Of a stretch of DNA of 64,000 nt, positions 22,020 to 33,146 are shown piece after piece. The translations under genes and the position numbers were made by a program. The notes beneath the pieces are model-generated. The model saw only the letters and a program-made list of their open reading frames with translations. It did no database searches and had not been told where the DNA came from. The stretch comes from Epiperipatus broadwayi (lineage: Eukaryota; Onychophora; Udeonychophora; Euonychophora; Peripatidae): assembly GCA_028023455.1 (NCBI GenBank), contig JAQFVV010006312.1, forward strand, positions 1,552,001-1,616,000. The letters run 5' to 3'. Within the stretch, counting starts at the first letter, position 1. Each line of letters starts with the position of its first letter.

Positions 22020-22235
22020 AGTGGAGAACCCTGAGAGAGAGAGAGAGTCCATGTTCAAACTCTGAAATACATTGAACTGTATTAAAGGGAAGTTAGGTGA
22101 AATGAAGGCAGTTGGTCAGGTAGTTGAGGCTAGAAAGCCTAGGCAGGGGTTTAAACTAGGAGCATGGGAGTAATCCTATGTCTGCTGCTTGAGAATCCAT
22201 GCTTGGTCTTTTAGACTGATTATACAACACTTGGC
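22020..22235. repeat. Long repeat, copy B, right end
   Basis: Collinear with 1921-2135 of copy A: AGTGGAGAACCCTGAGA, AACTAGGAGCATGGGAGTAA, CTATGTCTGCTG, TGATTATACAA. The similarity ends near 22235, which marks the right limit of the repeat unit as seen in both copies. Confidence 0.85.
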
Positions 22236-22395
22236 CATTACAATATTAAAAAAAACTAACATGATGACTTATAATCAGGTGCTATTAAAGTAATGATTCA
22301 CTAATTTTATGATTGCCAAAATAGATTCAGTCAATTTTTGTCTTTTTATTGAAAGCATCAGGCTTAGCAAACCAAAATATTAATGCTATATAGAT

Positions 22396-25031
22396 CAGTA
22401 ATGGCAAACCTATGGCATGTGTGCCAGAGATGGTATGTTCGGATTTTTTAGAGGCACACAAACTATTTATATATCATAATTTTCTTCAATATTTTTTTGT
22501 TGCTAAAATCTGTACTAATAAAAATTTACATGTAAACTAAAGGTAAAATAAATAAATATAATATTATATTAGAATTCAATTTACAACTGAACTCTGATTA
22601 GAAGCATTAAATTATGATATTTTAAGTCAAATAAAGTGATACTGGTATATTGTGGCATCATATTCTATAAACCTGTCAAATGATTCCAATAAAACTAGAA
22701 AGTAAACTCAGTAAAATATTTTATAATTCTTTGAAGTAATTTTTTTCAAATATAAAGTAAAAGTAATCAAATGTTTTTCTGTCCTAATGTTTTTTTTCAC
22801 CTAAACATGTTGACACCATTTTTTTAACATAATCAAAATCGTGAACAAAAAAATGAAATGCATAATCAAGGCCATCACATGAAGTTTTTTTTTTGCTTGA
22901 AGTTTTGATGTAAAAGTGAAATGGAAAGATAATGATATATTTTAACATATAATAAATTTTTGATTTATAAAATTGTTACATTTTATTTAAATAAATTTGT
23001 TACCATTATATTAATATGACTAATGAAAATAAAAAAAGCAAAAATTATCAGGCAGTAGAGAATTTCAAAATTGGTGGACTGATGAGTATGGAATGATTAA
23101 CAAAGGCACTAGGGCAGTATGTGTTTTATATTCTGGAATAGTTGTATTGAGAACATCACCAATAAAACAGCATTATGAAACCAATCATAAATCACTCTGT
23201 GAAAAAAGTAAAGATGAACAAAAATAATATATTGCCCAAGCATTTAAAATTATAATTATTCAATCAACATCTATAATGAAATTTATCAAAAATCATTCAA
23301 CTATAACTGCTGCTATTTTTTTTTATTTCAAATGTAATTTCCAAACATAGTAAACCTTTTAATGATGGAGAATATATGAAATAAGCTTGGATAAAATGTT
23401 CAATTCTTTTTGAAGATTTTGAAAACAAAGCAAAAATTATTCAAATCATAAAAGATTTATCATTGGCTAGAAATACGATTAAAGAAAGAATCCTGCAAAT
23501 GGCTAACAAACTAACTTAAACCTTCTAGTTTAATTTCTCTCTGCCTTGATGAAAGTACAGACAAAAATGGATCAGCTCGTTTGGCTATTTTTATTTGTTG
23601 TTGTGTTGGGAGTAATATCAAAGAATTGATCAGTTTAACCTCATTAGTACAAAAAAAAAGGAATCAATATTTGCAACATAAATGTTGCAAAAATTGTATC
23701 ACTAATAAGAGATGGTGCTTATGACTAGAAAAGAAAATCATTTTCTCAGTTTACTTACCAACCATACTGGACATTCAATTTTGGGTTTTCATTGCATCAG
23801 CAAGTTTTATGGATGATTTATGAACATTGATACTAAGTTAATCAATTTTATATCTATACATTGCATGAGGTAAACTTAGTATACTATGATTCACTTATGT
23901 ACAAAAATATGCGATGGTTAAGTTGTGAAAAATTTCTTCAAAGATTCATTGAAGGTTTAGAAGGAATTAGACTGTTTTTACATAATGAGAAAATCATTGA
24001 AAAATATAATAAATTAATGGATGTTGAATGGCTTTCAAAATTAATGTTTTTTACTAATATGTGTACACATCTAAATGAATTAAATGTGAAACTGCAAGGT
24101 TATAGTAAGACAATTGTTGTCATGTTTGATTTGATCAAAGCATTTGAAGTTAAATTACAATTTATTAACCATAATGTTATTTCTTATACCTTCAAATATT
24201 TTCCAAATCTAAAAAAAGTTTTTGTCTGATTTAGAATCTCATGAGTAAAATTAATGCAAGACTTTTGTTCTGTCATTCAATCGATAATTGATGAATTTTC
24301 TTTAAGATTTACACAATTCAGACAATTTTCAGAAATATCAAAATTTATTTTATACCCAGACATAATATCAATGGATAGTCTCAAGTTAGAAATTTATAAG
24401 TGGCTTAATTTGAAAGATATGGAACTGCAATCAGTCAATTTTCAATCCAGTTCTATATGGAAACAGAAATTTGTTGACCTGAGGAATGAGTTAGAAACAA
24501 TGGAAAATGATCGATTATTGGATATATGTAAAAAAAGAAGGCTGAAGATTTACTTGTTTAAAAAAATTAGCAACCACTATATTATCAATTTTCTCCTCTA
24601 CATATGCATGTGAATTATTGTTTTCATGAACGAATTTAATTAAAGACAATTTGGGAAATAGAATGACAAATGAATCTAATTCAGCATGTTAAAAATGACA
24701 AAATATGAACCAGATGTAAAATATTTGACATTCAATGTACAACAGCAAAAATCTCATTAAATAATATCTATTTGTGTTGATTTTGTATGTTTATTTCCAA
24801 AATTTTGTTTTAATTATTATTAATTTTTTACTATTACATTTTATTCAACTTGTGCTCTTCTAAATAAATATTGTTCAATTGTATTCCTTATTTTGTTTTA
24901 TAAACTTTTAAAAAACTGCAATTACGTTGTTTATATTTTGATTTAATAACTAAATGGCAGCCAATCACCAATAAATATTTTTTGGAAATTTTTGGCACGC
25001 ACAGCACACGTAAAAAGGTTCGCCACCACTG
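22396..25031 (+). mobile_element. hAT-superfamily DNA transposon with TIRs and 8-bp TSD
   Basis: The left end reads CAGTAATGGCAAACCTATGG; the right end, reverse-complemented, reads CAGTGGTGGCGAACCTTTTT. Flanking octamers are ATATAGAT (22388-22395) and ATATAGAC (25032-25039), 7 of 8 identical, as expected for hAT. The interior codes on the plus strand for a broken transposase of the type related to vertebrate GTF2IRD2/ZBED-like proteins (Charlie-type hAT). Total length is 2,636 bp. Many stops and frameshifts show it is inactive. Confidence 0.9.
23059..24740 (+). pseudogene. hAT transposase pseudogene (GTF2IRD2/ZBED5-like)
   Basis: In order, across frames: a degenerate BED-type finger (WWTDEYGMINKGTRAVCVLY ... 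KQHYETNHKSLCEK, 23065-23220) in which the second Cys is lost (CVLY); SLISLCLDESTDKNGSARLA (about 23526-23585), the start of the RNase H-like core with its first Asp; a 122-residue open stretch 23861-24229 with MRWLSCEKFLQRF and HLNELNVKLQG; a second at 24254-24613; and STYACELLFS...LGNRMTNE (24590-24690), the conserved C-terminal dimerisation region. At least four frameshifts or stops separate them. Between 23640 and 23860 the central region is badly decayed. Confidence 0.85.
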
Positions 25032-25039
25032 ATATAGAC

Positions 25040-25930
25040 TATTTAAACAATAATCAAGTGTATAATGGTTATTTAAATTATTTATTTCAAATTACTATAA
25101 GTTATTTTGATGCAATAGTCTTTAAATAAAAGATCTTTTACATATTAGTATTTGCTTATCTTTTGTATGTTTCACAATAATCAAACCTATGGCGCAGGGG
25201 TGCTAATATGTTAGACAATCCAAGGATTGTCTTAAGGATGGCTGATTCAGAAAAGTGACAAAAATTTTAAATTAAAATAGTGCATATATGGTGTACTTAT
25301 TTTTTATACTAACAATTTCATAGAAATAAAATATTTATCAAATATTGGACAACAAATAAACATGTATTTATTAATATATATTTTTTATTTTAAAGAATTG
25401 AAAAGTGGAGTTGTATTAGCCATAAGAACTAGTTGAGTGATTGCCCAACCGCACCCTCCACCCTCTTTTAGCACATTGCAATATAAGGTTATTTTATGCC
25501 AGAAGTAATTGAAAAAAGTTGATCAATTCAATGCTTTTATTTATGATTGAAGGTATATTTTTTAATGCTCATTAGAAAATATTTATATAATAATCAATAA
25601 AATGATTCACACACATAATGTAAATGCTAAATACGCGTATATTAGAAAAATCTGATCAAAGACGTATTTTTATTGAAACAGAAAAAGACATGAAAATGTT
25701 AAATTAAGTATGTACGTGTATAAACGCAATGGACATATAAAAATGCTATGAACTAATTAGGCGAAATTAATTTAAAGATCAGCAACTCTGATTAAATATC
25801 AAATAACCCTATAGCAAATTTAATTAAATGACATTGGAAAATACGTATTGGATTCCGGATAAGAATTAATTTTAAAAAAGAAAATTAATTAATTAATAAC
25901 CGAAACACACAGGCTTATTATATACCTGTG
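25040..25930. other. No gene seen; AT-rich spacer
   Basis: This is unique-looking AT-rich sequence between the hAT element and the R2 palindrome. No ORF, TIR or repeat that I can place was found. Confidence 0.5.
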
Positions 25931-26043
25931 CCTATATATGTAATATATAGGGTATATGAGCACAGACTTTCACATGACCCACCACTCTCCACACTATCTC
26001 ATAACACTGATACACTCGAACACATATATGTTGAAAAGATAAA

Positions 26044-26100
26044 TAATCACCAATATACGTGTTTCATGCTAAACCAGCAATCATCAGTTGGTCCAGATTA
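26044..26100 (-). ncRNA. Type I hammerhead ribozyme, R2 left arm
   Basis: Minus strand 5' to 3': outer stem I UAAUC, bulge, inner stem I ACCAA, core CUGAUGA, stem II UGCUG-GUU-UAGCA (four pairs plus a G-U), core GAAA, a very short stem III, then cleavage after AUA, and the closing strands UUGGU and GAUUA. The predicted cut lies between 26054 and 26053. All conserved core bases are present. Stem III has one C/A mismatch (GAAACACGUAUA), which may lower activity. Confidence 0.75.
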
Positions 26101-26176
26101 CCACCTCTACACATATATGAGGATTGGCTATCTTAATATATATCTGAGCACTTATAGCATATATGTGCAGAGATGG

Positions 26177-26232
26177 TAATCAGGACCAACTGATGATTGC
26201 TAGTTTAGCATGAAATAGTATATTGGTGATTA
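26177..26232 (+). ncRNA. Type I hammerhead ribozyme, R2 right arm (complete)
   Basis: Plus strand: UAAUC-AGG-ACCAA, then CUGAUGA, U, stem II UGCUA-GUU-UAGCA (five perfect pairs), U, GAAA, stem III AU-AGU-AU, H17 = A, cleavage between 26222 and 26223, then UUGGU and GAUUA. ACCAA pairs with UUGGU, and UAAUC pairs with GAUUA across an AGG bulge. A bulge in stem I facing loop II is the tertiary-contact layout of natural type I hammerheads. Every catalytic-core base is intact. This is one of the clearest structural RNAs in the window. Confidence 0.85.
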
Positions 26233-26333
26233 TTTATCTTTTCAACATATATGTGTTCGAGTGTATCAGTGTTATGAGATAGTGTGAAGAGTGGCGGGTC
26301 ATGTGAAAGTCTGTGCTCATATACCCTATATAT

Positions 26334-28119
26334 TTAATTAATTAAATATATAAGAACTTGTATGTACATTTATTAAACAAAAATATAGGTTGGGATGTAT
26401 TAACATTGGTACTATCATGTGGTACCGTGGAGTCCAACCAATTACATTAATGTGAAAACTGAGAGCCGTGATCATCAACAGAAAGGGAAGAGAAGATTAT
26501 TAGCTAGTTGATACCCTTGAAGAACAGACATGTTTCTTCCTCTGGCAATTACTGTCAACCTTGCCAATCTGGCTACTCCAAGAACTATTCTCCGGACTTT
26601 AATTAATATTCCGGGACCGCAGTATCAGGTCGCATGACCCTTATAAATTAATTGCCTTCAACCCGTTGTAAATATATATGTATAACTTCGTATGTTGAAG
26701 AGAGAAGAAAATTTCTAATTAACTATTTAAAAACTATGGAGTATCAATAATTTAAATTGCCGTGCCGCCTGTAGATTATATTAATGCCATTTTTTAAAAA
26801 AAATTTGCAATCCAGCTGTGCTGTAACTTGGTCACTGCTGGACATAGCAGTAAATTTTATAATATAATGATTTTGGCATAAAATGCTGTATATATACATA
26901 TAGATGATGCCTTGCCATTTAAAATATACTATGGGAATTAATAACCAATGTGTGGAGTGTTGGGAAAGTGAAAAGATAAATTGTGACCATGCTTATTTAT
27001 CTATATAATTTGTTATTCAATATAGAGTAGTTTAAATTTATCAAATATGTTTTAATATCATTGTTTTCATTCTTTCACTAGTTTGTAACTATAAACAGAT
27101 CTATGTTTGTAAACTTAATATATTGAAATATCTGTTTTAAAATATGTGATGTCTTTTTAAGACTGTTTAATTTTGATTGCAGAAGCAATCACCTCTAAAG
27201 GTGACACTTACCTTCACAATGCCCATAGATGTATTTTAAAAAATTTTGCTGGCATATAATTGATTTATAGATTAAAAAAAACAATTAAAATTTACCATAT
27301 GTAAAAATTTGAAGTAGATGATTGTCAAAGCTGAATTTTATATTTGAGCAGAAATGAAAGTTTTTCAATTAATCTAACATATAAATTACTTTGTATAGTT
27401 ATCCAGTGGTCATAATATAAATGTGAAAGCTAAAGACCACTGGATCAAAATTCATTTTTATCACTTTGATGATTGAAAGTCATGGCCTTCTAAATAATAG
27501 CCATTTAATTATTCATTTCTATGCAAATTTATTCTTGAAATCATATGAGAAAGTCTATTATATCATCATTAGTATTATGCTATATATTTGGTATCAAAAA
27601 TATTTTTGAAAGTGATTACTTATAATTGTGCAGCTTGTGATGTTAGAATAAATTATATTAAGACTAGTAAGCAATGGAAAACAATTATTGATGACAATTA
27701 AAGGTTATCTAATGGTATTTGTAGAATGTTACTTGGAATATGATTAAACTAAATTAATTATCATTTTTTCTCTCATTCTCTTTCCATTTTTTAATCTTAT
27801 TTTTTTCAGTCACTTAAAATATTACAGAATCTAGTCATTGTGAACCTTATATACCATCAATATTTCTGCATTCATATTGCAACAATAGGATAGTGTATTT
27901 GCGCAAGCATTTTCATTATTTATGCACATACAGATATTCTAATTTCAAACTTTTTGTTGTTTCTAAATTTTTACTCAGTGTTTTTATATTTTTTTGTTCT
28001 TCCAGTAATAGAATAATCATTTGTTGCAGATGCTTTTAACAAATTAAAAGACAGGTATTTCATTGAAGAGAAATAACTATAGATCTGTTACTTTACCTAA
28101 TTATTGTACAAAAGTGAGA
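26334..28119. other. No gene seen; AT-rich spacer with a GC-richer patch
   Basis: Positions 26400-26660 are more GC-rich than the surroundings (GTGGTACCGTGGAGTCC, TTCCGGGACCGC) and may be a relic of an unknown element adjoining R2. The remainder is AT-rich without ORFs of note. Confidence 0.4.
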
Positions 28120-28645
28120 CATGAACATTCTGTCAACACAAGGCATTAGACATATTTCATTTAAAAATGTTCTGTAAAATTCTAAAAATACAATGACAAG
28201 ATTATAAAATCAATCAATACATTCTTCAACTTGATGAATGTAATAGTATAGAACCATTATTATAAATTCATATTTTCATTGGATTGATCATATGAAATAA
28301 ATGAAGAATACAATACATTTACAAAAAATATTTTATGAATTTGAATATGATTTTCATTGAGAGGCAAACTAGTTCATGATATGAAGATTATCTCAAAAAC
28401 ATTTTTAAAAAACTGCAATGTTGAATGTTTTCATTGGGAAAATATGGTTGATGATAAAATACAATGAAGAACTACAGTTAGATATAGTGTTAAAATCTCT
28501 CAGAAAAAAAAGTTTGCTACAGAAGAAGTTAAAAGAAATCACCATGAAAGATCAAATAAACAAAATAATGCACCAGATTTTATATGAGAACATATTTGTG
28601 GCTTACAGATTGTTTCATTTGGGTCATTACAACACTCATCTCTAA
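28120..28645 (+). pseudogene. LINE C-terminal relic with zinc-finger-like tail
   Basis: Across frames, translation gives FHLKMFCKILKIQ...QDYKINQYIL, then (28418-28645) IMHQILYENIFVAYRLFHLGHYNTHL, with a shifted reading FICEHICGLQIVSFGS. This resembles the region after the RT in endonuclease-RT LINEs of invertebrates: FH-x-R-x-LR-x-IL-x-I-x-W-D and a final C-x2-C...H-x3-H finger. Several stops are present. It ends exactly where the 2-kb palindrome begins. Confidence 0.5.
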
Positions 28646-29534
28646 AGTAACTGGAAACTTGCCAGTTTTTTTAATTATCCATTTTCAGGGCCTCCAATAT
28701 GGCTGACTAGAAACTGTTGTATTTAAAATAAATTTAATCTAATTTAAAATGTGGAGAAATAAAGTAACAAACATGAGTTATTCATGTCAGTGGATGGAAA
28801 TCTCTAATAGCTTGCAACACTGCATTTTCTTCTTTGTGCAATCACAAATACATAAATTTTGCTAAATAGGAATCCATGTGTTGCTGCCCAGTTTCCCGGT
28901 GTATGTTCTTCTATCATTGGAAGATTCCAAATTTTAATCATTTTGGCAAAATATTTCAAGAAAAGAATAACACACACATGCTCATCGACAATCTTATGCT
29001 AAATGTAAAATATTATGTTAATGTTGACATGTTAACATTTTTACATCTATAATCTATCTATATATAAAATATTAATTAAATCTTGTGAATAGAATTTATA
29101 AGAGATTTATTAATCTTGTTGGTATTTCCGGATAATCCTATAAGCCAGAAGCTTGCCAAGGCTTTTTTTTTTAATTATCACTTTTCAGCACCATGGTAGT
29201 ATTTGTTTATGTTTTTTTTTTCTAAAATAATTTTACCAAACATGTGTTACCTGCTAAGTTTAAAAAATATTAAGAAATTCATTATAAATTTGTCTGAAGG
29301 TTTGTAATGATGGTATATTATAAGATGTGATATGTTGGACTATTTCCATCATTTATGAGTGAATGCTGAATGTACAGAAAATTTTAAACTTTATTTAAAC
29401 TTTCCAAATACAAACAACTTGTTAATAATAACACACAAATAGACAATACAGGTTAGTAATTACACAAGAATAGTATTATTCTTCACTCTTCTTCAGGTGT
29501 TGCTGGTCTATATGCACAGTGACAATATTTGCTT

Positions 29535-29612
29535 AGAAGTTGAACTCGCACCTTTAGATTCTTGAATATTGAATTTTAAGGCAAACGCTCTACCAACTGA
29601 GCTATTCTGTCA
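29535..29612 (-). ncRNA. tRNA-like (SINE head) segment, R4 left arm
   Basis: Minus strand: ATAGCTCAGTTGGTAGAGCG forms an A-box-like element (TAGCTCAGTTGG), followed about 40 bases later by GCGAGTTCAACTTC, which resembles a B box (G-T-T-C-A-A). The anticodon-arm region does not fold well, so this is a tRNA-derived pol III promoter head rather than a working tRNA gene. Confidence 0.6.
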
Positions 29613-29868
29613 AAGGAAACATATTGTAGAAATTTGATATATTTATATGTGAGGGTTGGTTCAAATCCTCCTGAGTCCTTCAATTTATAATATATATAAC
29701 AAGTCTAATTATATACACAATGTATGGAAGCTTCTAATTAATCTTGATCTTAGGAAAAAATAGAAAAATAATTGGACTTGTTATATAAAAAAAAAATTGA
29801 AGGATTCAGGTGGATTTGAACCAACCCTCATATATAAATATATCAAATTACTACTATATGTTGCCTTT

Positions 29869-29955
29869 GACAGAATAGCTCAGTTGGTGGAGCGTTTGCC
29901 TTAAAATTCGATATTCAAGAATCTAAAGGTGCGAGTTCATTCAACTTCTAAGCGA
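29869..29955 (+). ncRNA. tRNA-like (SINE head) segment, R4 right arm
   Basis: Plus strand: ATAGCTCAGTTGGTGGAGCG (A-box-like) and GCGAGTTCATTCAACTTC. Compared with the left arm, four bases (TTCA) are inserted inside the B box, which would weaken a pol III promoter. Otherwise the two copies are almost identical. Confidence 0.6.
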
Positions 29956-30695
29956 ATATTGTCACTGTGCATATAATCTGTATAGTCTATTTGTGTGTTA
30001 TTACTAACAAATTGTTTGTATTTGGAAAGTTTAAAATTTTTTGTACATTCAACATTCACTCATAAATGATGGAAATAGTCCAACATATCATATCTTATCC
30101 ATTTATAAATTCCTGTTAAGTTAAAAAAATATTAATAAATCAATTCTATTCACAAGCTTTAATTAATTATTATTTTTTAAATATAGATTATAACATACAA
30201 GCATTAACATGTTGCAAACATTGTCATAATTTTTTTACATTAAGCATGATTGTCTGAAAGCACATTTTTTTAGTACCATTTTGCCAAAATGATTAAATTT
30301 TGGAATTGTCCATTGACAGAAAAACATGCACCAGGTAAGTGCATGGTAACACATAGATTCCTATTTAGCAGAATTTATGTGTTTGTGATTGCACAAAGAT
30401 GCATTTGTTGCAATGTTGCAGACTATTAGAGATTTCCGTCCACCCAAATGAATAACCCACATCTGTTACTTTGTTTCCCACATTTTTTATTTTTTTTTAT
30501 TGCATTTTAAATTATATTAAAATTATTTTAATTACAATCAATTCTCATACTTTGGTGTAATTTCTTGTATTCTTAGAATAATATTAAAAAATAAATAGAA
30601 GAAAATATTAAATATGACAACTACTAGTCAGCTATATTGGAGATCCTTGAAAAGTTATAATTAAAAAAAAAAACTCTGGAAAGCTTCCAGGTTAT

Positions 30696-31047
30696 GGAAT
30701 TATCTGTAAGTACCACATCTCTTTATCTGTTTCCTGTTGGAATTGCCTCATTAATGAGCAACCATTGCTGCAAACAAGCAATATTTACTGATATGATGAT
30801 GGTTATAGCAGTCTATTACATAGTTACTCTGTCTGCTTTCAGGTAGAGAACTTAATTAATCTATAAATGTTTCATTATTTTCTTATAAAGCATTGGATAC
30901 AGTGAACTTTGTTAAATTCAAAAGTAAATGCAATGATTTTTTTCTAGTTTATAATTTCTAATGAACTACATTAATTGATTTTTATAAAAATGAAATACTG
31001 GTGTTTTTTTTAGAAATACAAAATACACACAAATTCTTTATAATATA
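30696..31047. other. No gene seen
   Basis: AT-rich spacer between the palindrome and the truncated RTE copy. The 5' break of the RTE element falls near 31047, where RTE homology starts at GFKSGFSTVDHIQ. The Met at 31001 and the 16 residues after it are not RTE sequence. Confidence 0.5.
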
Positions 31048-32182
31048 TGGATTTAAAAGTGGTTTTAGTACAGTAGATCATATCCAGGTACTGAGAGAAG
31101 CTATAGAAAGTACAAATGAATATGAGTTGCCATTATGCTTAGGATTTGTAGATTATGAAAAGGCATTTGATTCTATAAACATTTCTTCAGTAATTAAAGC
31201 ATTGGATCATCAAGGTGTAGATCCAGGATATTGTCATATTTTAAAGAATATTTATAAAAATGCAACAGCAACAATTAGATTACATAATGATAGTAGGGAA
31301 ATCAACATTGAAAAAGGTGTAAGACAGGGTGACTCCATATCTCCAAAACTTTTTACAGCAGTGCTGCAAGAAGTATTTTGTAGATTAAAATGGAAAGCTA
31401 AAGGAGTGAAAGTAAATGGAGATTATTTAAGTCATTTAGATTTTGCAGATGATGTAGTTGTTTTTGCAAATAATGCTTTAGAACTACAGAAAATGTTGCA
31501 GGAGTTATCAGATGAAAGTCGAAAAGTAGGACTAAAGATAAATGTTAACAAGACTAAAATAATGATTAATAGATTTTCTCAAAATATGAAAATAAAGATT
31601 GATTATGATGAGTTAGAAGAAGTTAACAGTTACAAATACCTTGGTCAGATTATTAATACAGATGGAAACATAATGGATGAAATTAATCATAATATTAAAC
31701 TTGGGAGTGCTTTTGGTAGAAATAACTTGATACTAAAAGGAAATATGCCTATGTGTTTGAAAAGGAAGGTTTTTAAATGTGTTTTGCCAGTTCTTACTTA
31801 TGGATCTGAGACTTGGACACTTAATAGAAGAGCAATACAGAGACTTCAGACCATTCAAAGAAGTATGGAGAGATGCATGTTGGGAGTAACAAGAAGAGAT
31901 CGAAAACGCAATGTATGGGTAAGAGAACAAACATATGTTACTGACCTCACTGAAAAAATTAAAAGACTGAAGTGGAGTTGGGCTGGACATATTGCTAGAA
32001 GAGATGATAATAGATGGACAATTGAAATCTTAAACTGGATTCCAAGAGATTGTAAAAGACCCAGAAAGAGACCACAGGAGAGATGGATGGATGAAATAAG
32101 AAAGTGTGCAGAGGTGATGTGGAGAAGAAAAGCTAAAGATAGAAAAAGATGGATTGAACTTGGAGAGACCATCATCCTGTAG
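31048..32182 (+). CDS. RTE-1 reverse transcriptase fragment (open reading frame)
   Basis: About 377 residues stay open from the truncation point to the natural stop. Visible are FVDYEKAFDSI (RT motif A), GVRQGDSISP (motif B), LDFADDVVVFAN (motif C, FADD), KINVNKTKIM and YLGQIINTDG (thumb), and the RTE-type tail SWAGHIARRDDNRWTIEIL ... WMDEIRKC. Compared with RTE-2 it lacks single residues at two places (IKLG-SAF and VFK-CVL), each a 3-bp loss. Lacking its endonuclease, it cannot move by itself. Confidence 0.9.
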
Positions 32183-32214
32183 TTGGATAGATAATGGTTG
32201 ATGATGATGATACT
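31048..32214 (+). mobile_element. RTE-1: 5'-truncated RTE-clade LINE
   Basis: This copy starts inside the RT and runs through the stop at 32180-32182 to a short TGATGATGATGA tail at about 32196-32210. Short tandem repeats as a 3' tail, in place of poly(A), are typical of RTE-clade elements. The protein is about 90% identical by eye to RTE-2 at 35381-36568. The endonuclease and RT fingers are missing. Confidence 0.9.
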
Positions 32215-32374
32215 TTTTTAACATTATATATATAAAAAAAATACTGAAAAATCATATAATAAAAGTGAAATTTATTGCAGATTGGAATTATCGAACATCA
32301 GAGTTAAACATATTTTTAAATGATCTCTCCCCCCAATTTATTCAGTTTAGGCAATTTATATAAAAAGTAAATTG
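32215..32374. other. Spacer between RTE-1 and the LTR element
   Basis: Short AT-rich stretch. Its last five bases before the LTR (AAAGT, 32375-32379) are the left copy of the LTR element's target-site duplication. Confidence 0.6.
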
Positions 32375-32379
32375 AAAGT

Positions 32380-33013
32380 TGCTGTGTTTTATGACCAGCA
32401 AGTAAATAAATGGACAAAGGCAGAATTGAGATGGTAAGATTATAGTTTAATACGGATAATTTTAACTATATACATAGCCTATTATAAGGCGAAATAAAAT
32501 AATAAAAGGTCGTGGTGACCTGCATATAAATACCCTAGTCCTGCTTTTGGACTTACAGAAGCAGGAGTCTCTGACTATAATTAAAACTCAGAACATACTC
32601 AGAACAATTAGATCAGATTATGAGGGTTTATATACCCCTCAAGACTTCTGGAGTCTTTTACATTCCTAACCATATATGGTGTTTTCACTTACGTTTTTAC
32701 ATACACACAGTATTTTCACATTTCTCACCATATATGGTATTTTACATAGTTTTCTGACCTTATAAGGTCAGCTGGGCTTTTTATTATTATACAACTTTCT
32801 ATGATTTAACAACATTGTAATTTTACACAATTGTTATTCTTAATTACTATACAGTTATTTTACATATTTATTATACATTACAGTTATTACTTTTATTCTA
32901 CATTTATACAATTATTATTATTGTTTTACATATTCGTTATATTTGTACAATTATTATTATTTACATATTCATTATACTATGTAAGTGTTTATACCTTGAC
33001 CTTGAATACTGCA
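32380..33013 (-). repeat. LTR, 3' copy with respect to the minus-strand element
   Basis: A TG...CA terminus pair lies at 32380 and 33013. The two LTRs share ACCATATATGG repeats, ATAAAAGGTCGTGGTGACC and TTATAAGGTCAGCTGGGC. Small ORFs in it (32831-33055) are chance. Confidence 0.95.
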
Positions 33014-33028
33014 CTCCTCCACCACTCC
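33014..33028 (-). promoter_or_regulatory. Polypurine tract
   Basis: On the minus strand GGAGTGGTGGAGGAG lies directly before the 3' LTR, the position used to prime plus-strand DNA synthesis. It contains two T residues, so it is not perfect. Confidence 0.6.
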
Positions 33029-33146
33029 AGTAGTATGGTTTTTCACCTAACATAGTCTTTGAGATGAGATGGGGGATTTCTAGTTCTTGCCAGTTGCTGG
33101 CGGTCTTTGTTGTGCTTCGCCAATTTACGGTTTGTTGGTGGTGGTT

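Larger units (their letters stand above)
25943..26333. mobile_element. R2 repeat palindrome with a hammerhead ribozyme in each arm
   Basis: Left arm 25943-26109 and right arm 26170-26333 are near-perfect inverse copies (GGTATATGAGCACAGACTTT at the left, its complement at the right) around a centre near 26140. Two further partial copies lie at 55280-55500 and 63895-64000. Each arm holds a hammerhead motif reading toward the outside of the palindrome. No coding capacity. The small ORF at 25928-26179 is an artefact of the arm. The organisation suggests a non-coding, ribozyme-bearing retroelement (retrozyme-like) duplicated head to head. Confidence 0.8.
28648..30695. repeat. R4: 2-kb imperfect palindrome (foldback) with tRNA-like segments
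   Basis: Left arm 28648-29735 and right arm 29765-30695 are inverse copies. Examples are GGCCTCCAATATGGCTGACTAG (28690) versus CTAGTCAGCTATATTGGAGATCC (30630), cut here to key matches, and CATAAATTTTGCTAAATAGGAATC versus GATTCCTATTTAGCAGAATTTATG. The spacer is about 30 bp. Each arm carries a tRNA-like block. Part of the arm is also found at 41105-41530 and 46790-47160. It may be a SINE-bearing element duplicated head to head. RNA crossing the centre would form a hairpin of about 1 kb. Confidence 0.8.

Noticed and set aside
29535-29955. Functional tRNA genes in the R4 arms
   Set aside because: A- and B-box-like sequences exist, but the acceptor and anticodon stems do not pair, and one B box carries a 4-bp insertion. 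Treated as SINE-type tRNA-like heads.
31733-32224. Ser/His/Phe-rich minus-strand ORFs opposite RTE-1, and similar plus-strand ORFs at 35406-35797 opposite RTE-2
   Set aside because: They are antisense shadows of the RTE reverse transcriptase and look alike only because the RTE copies do.
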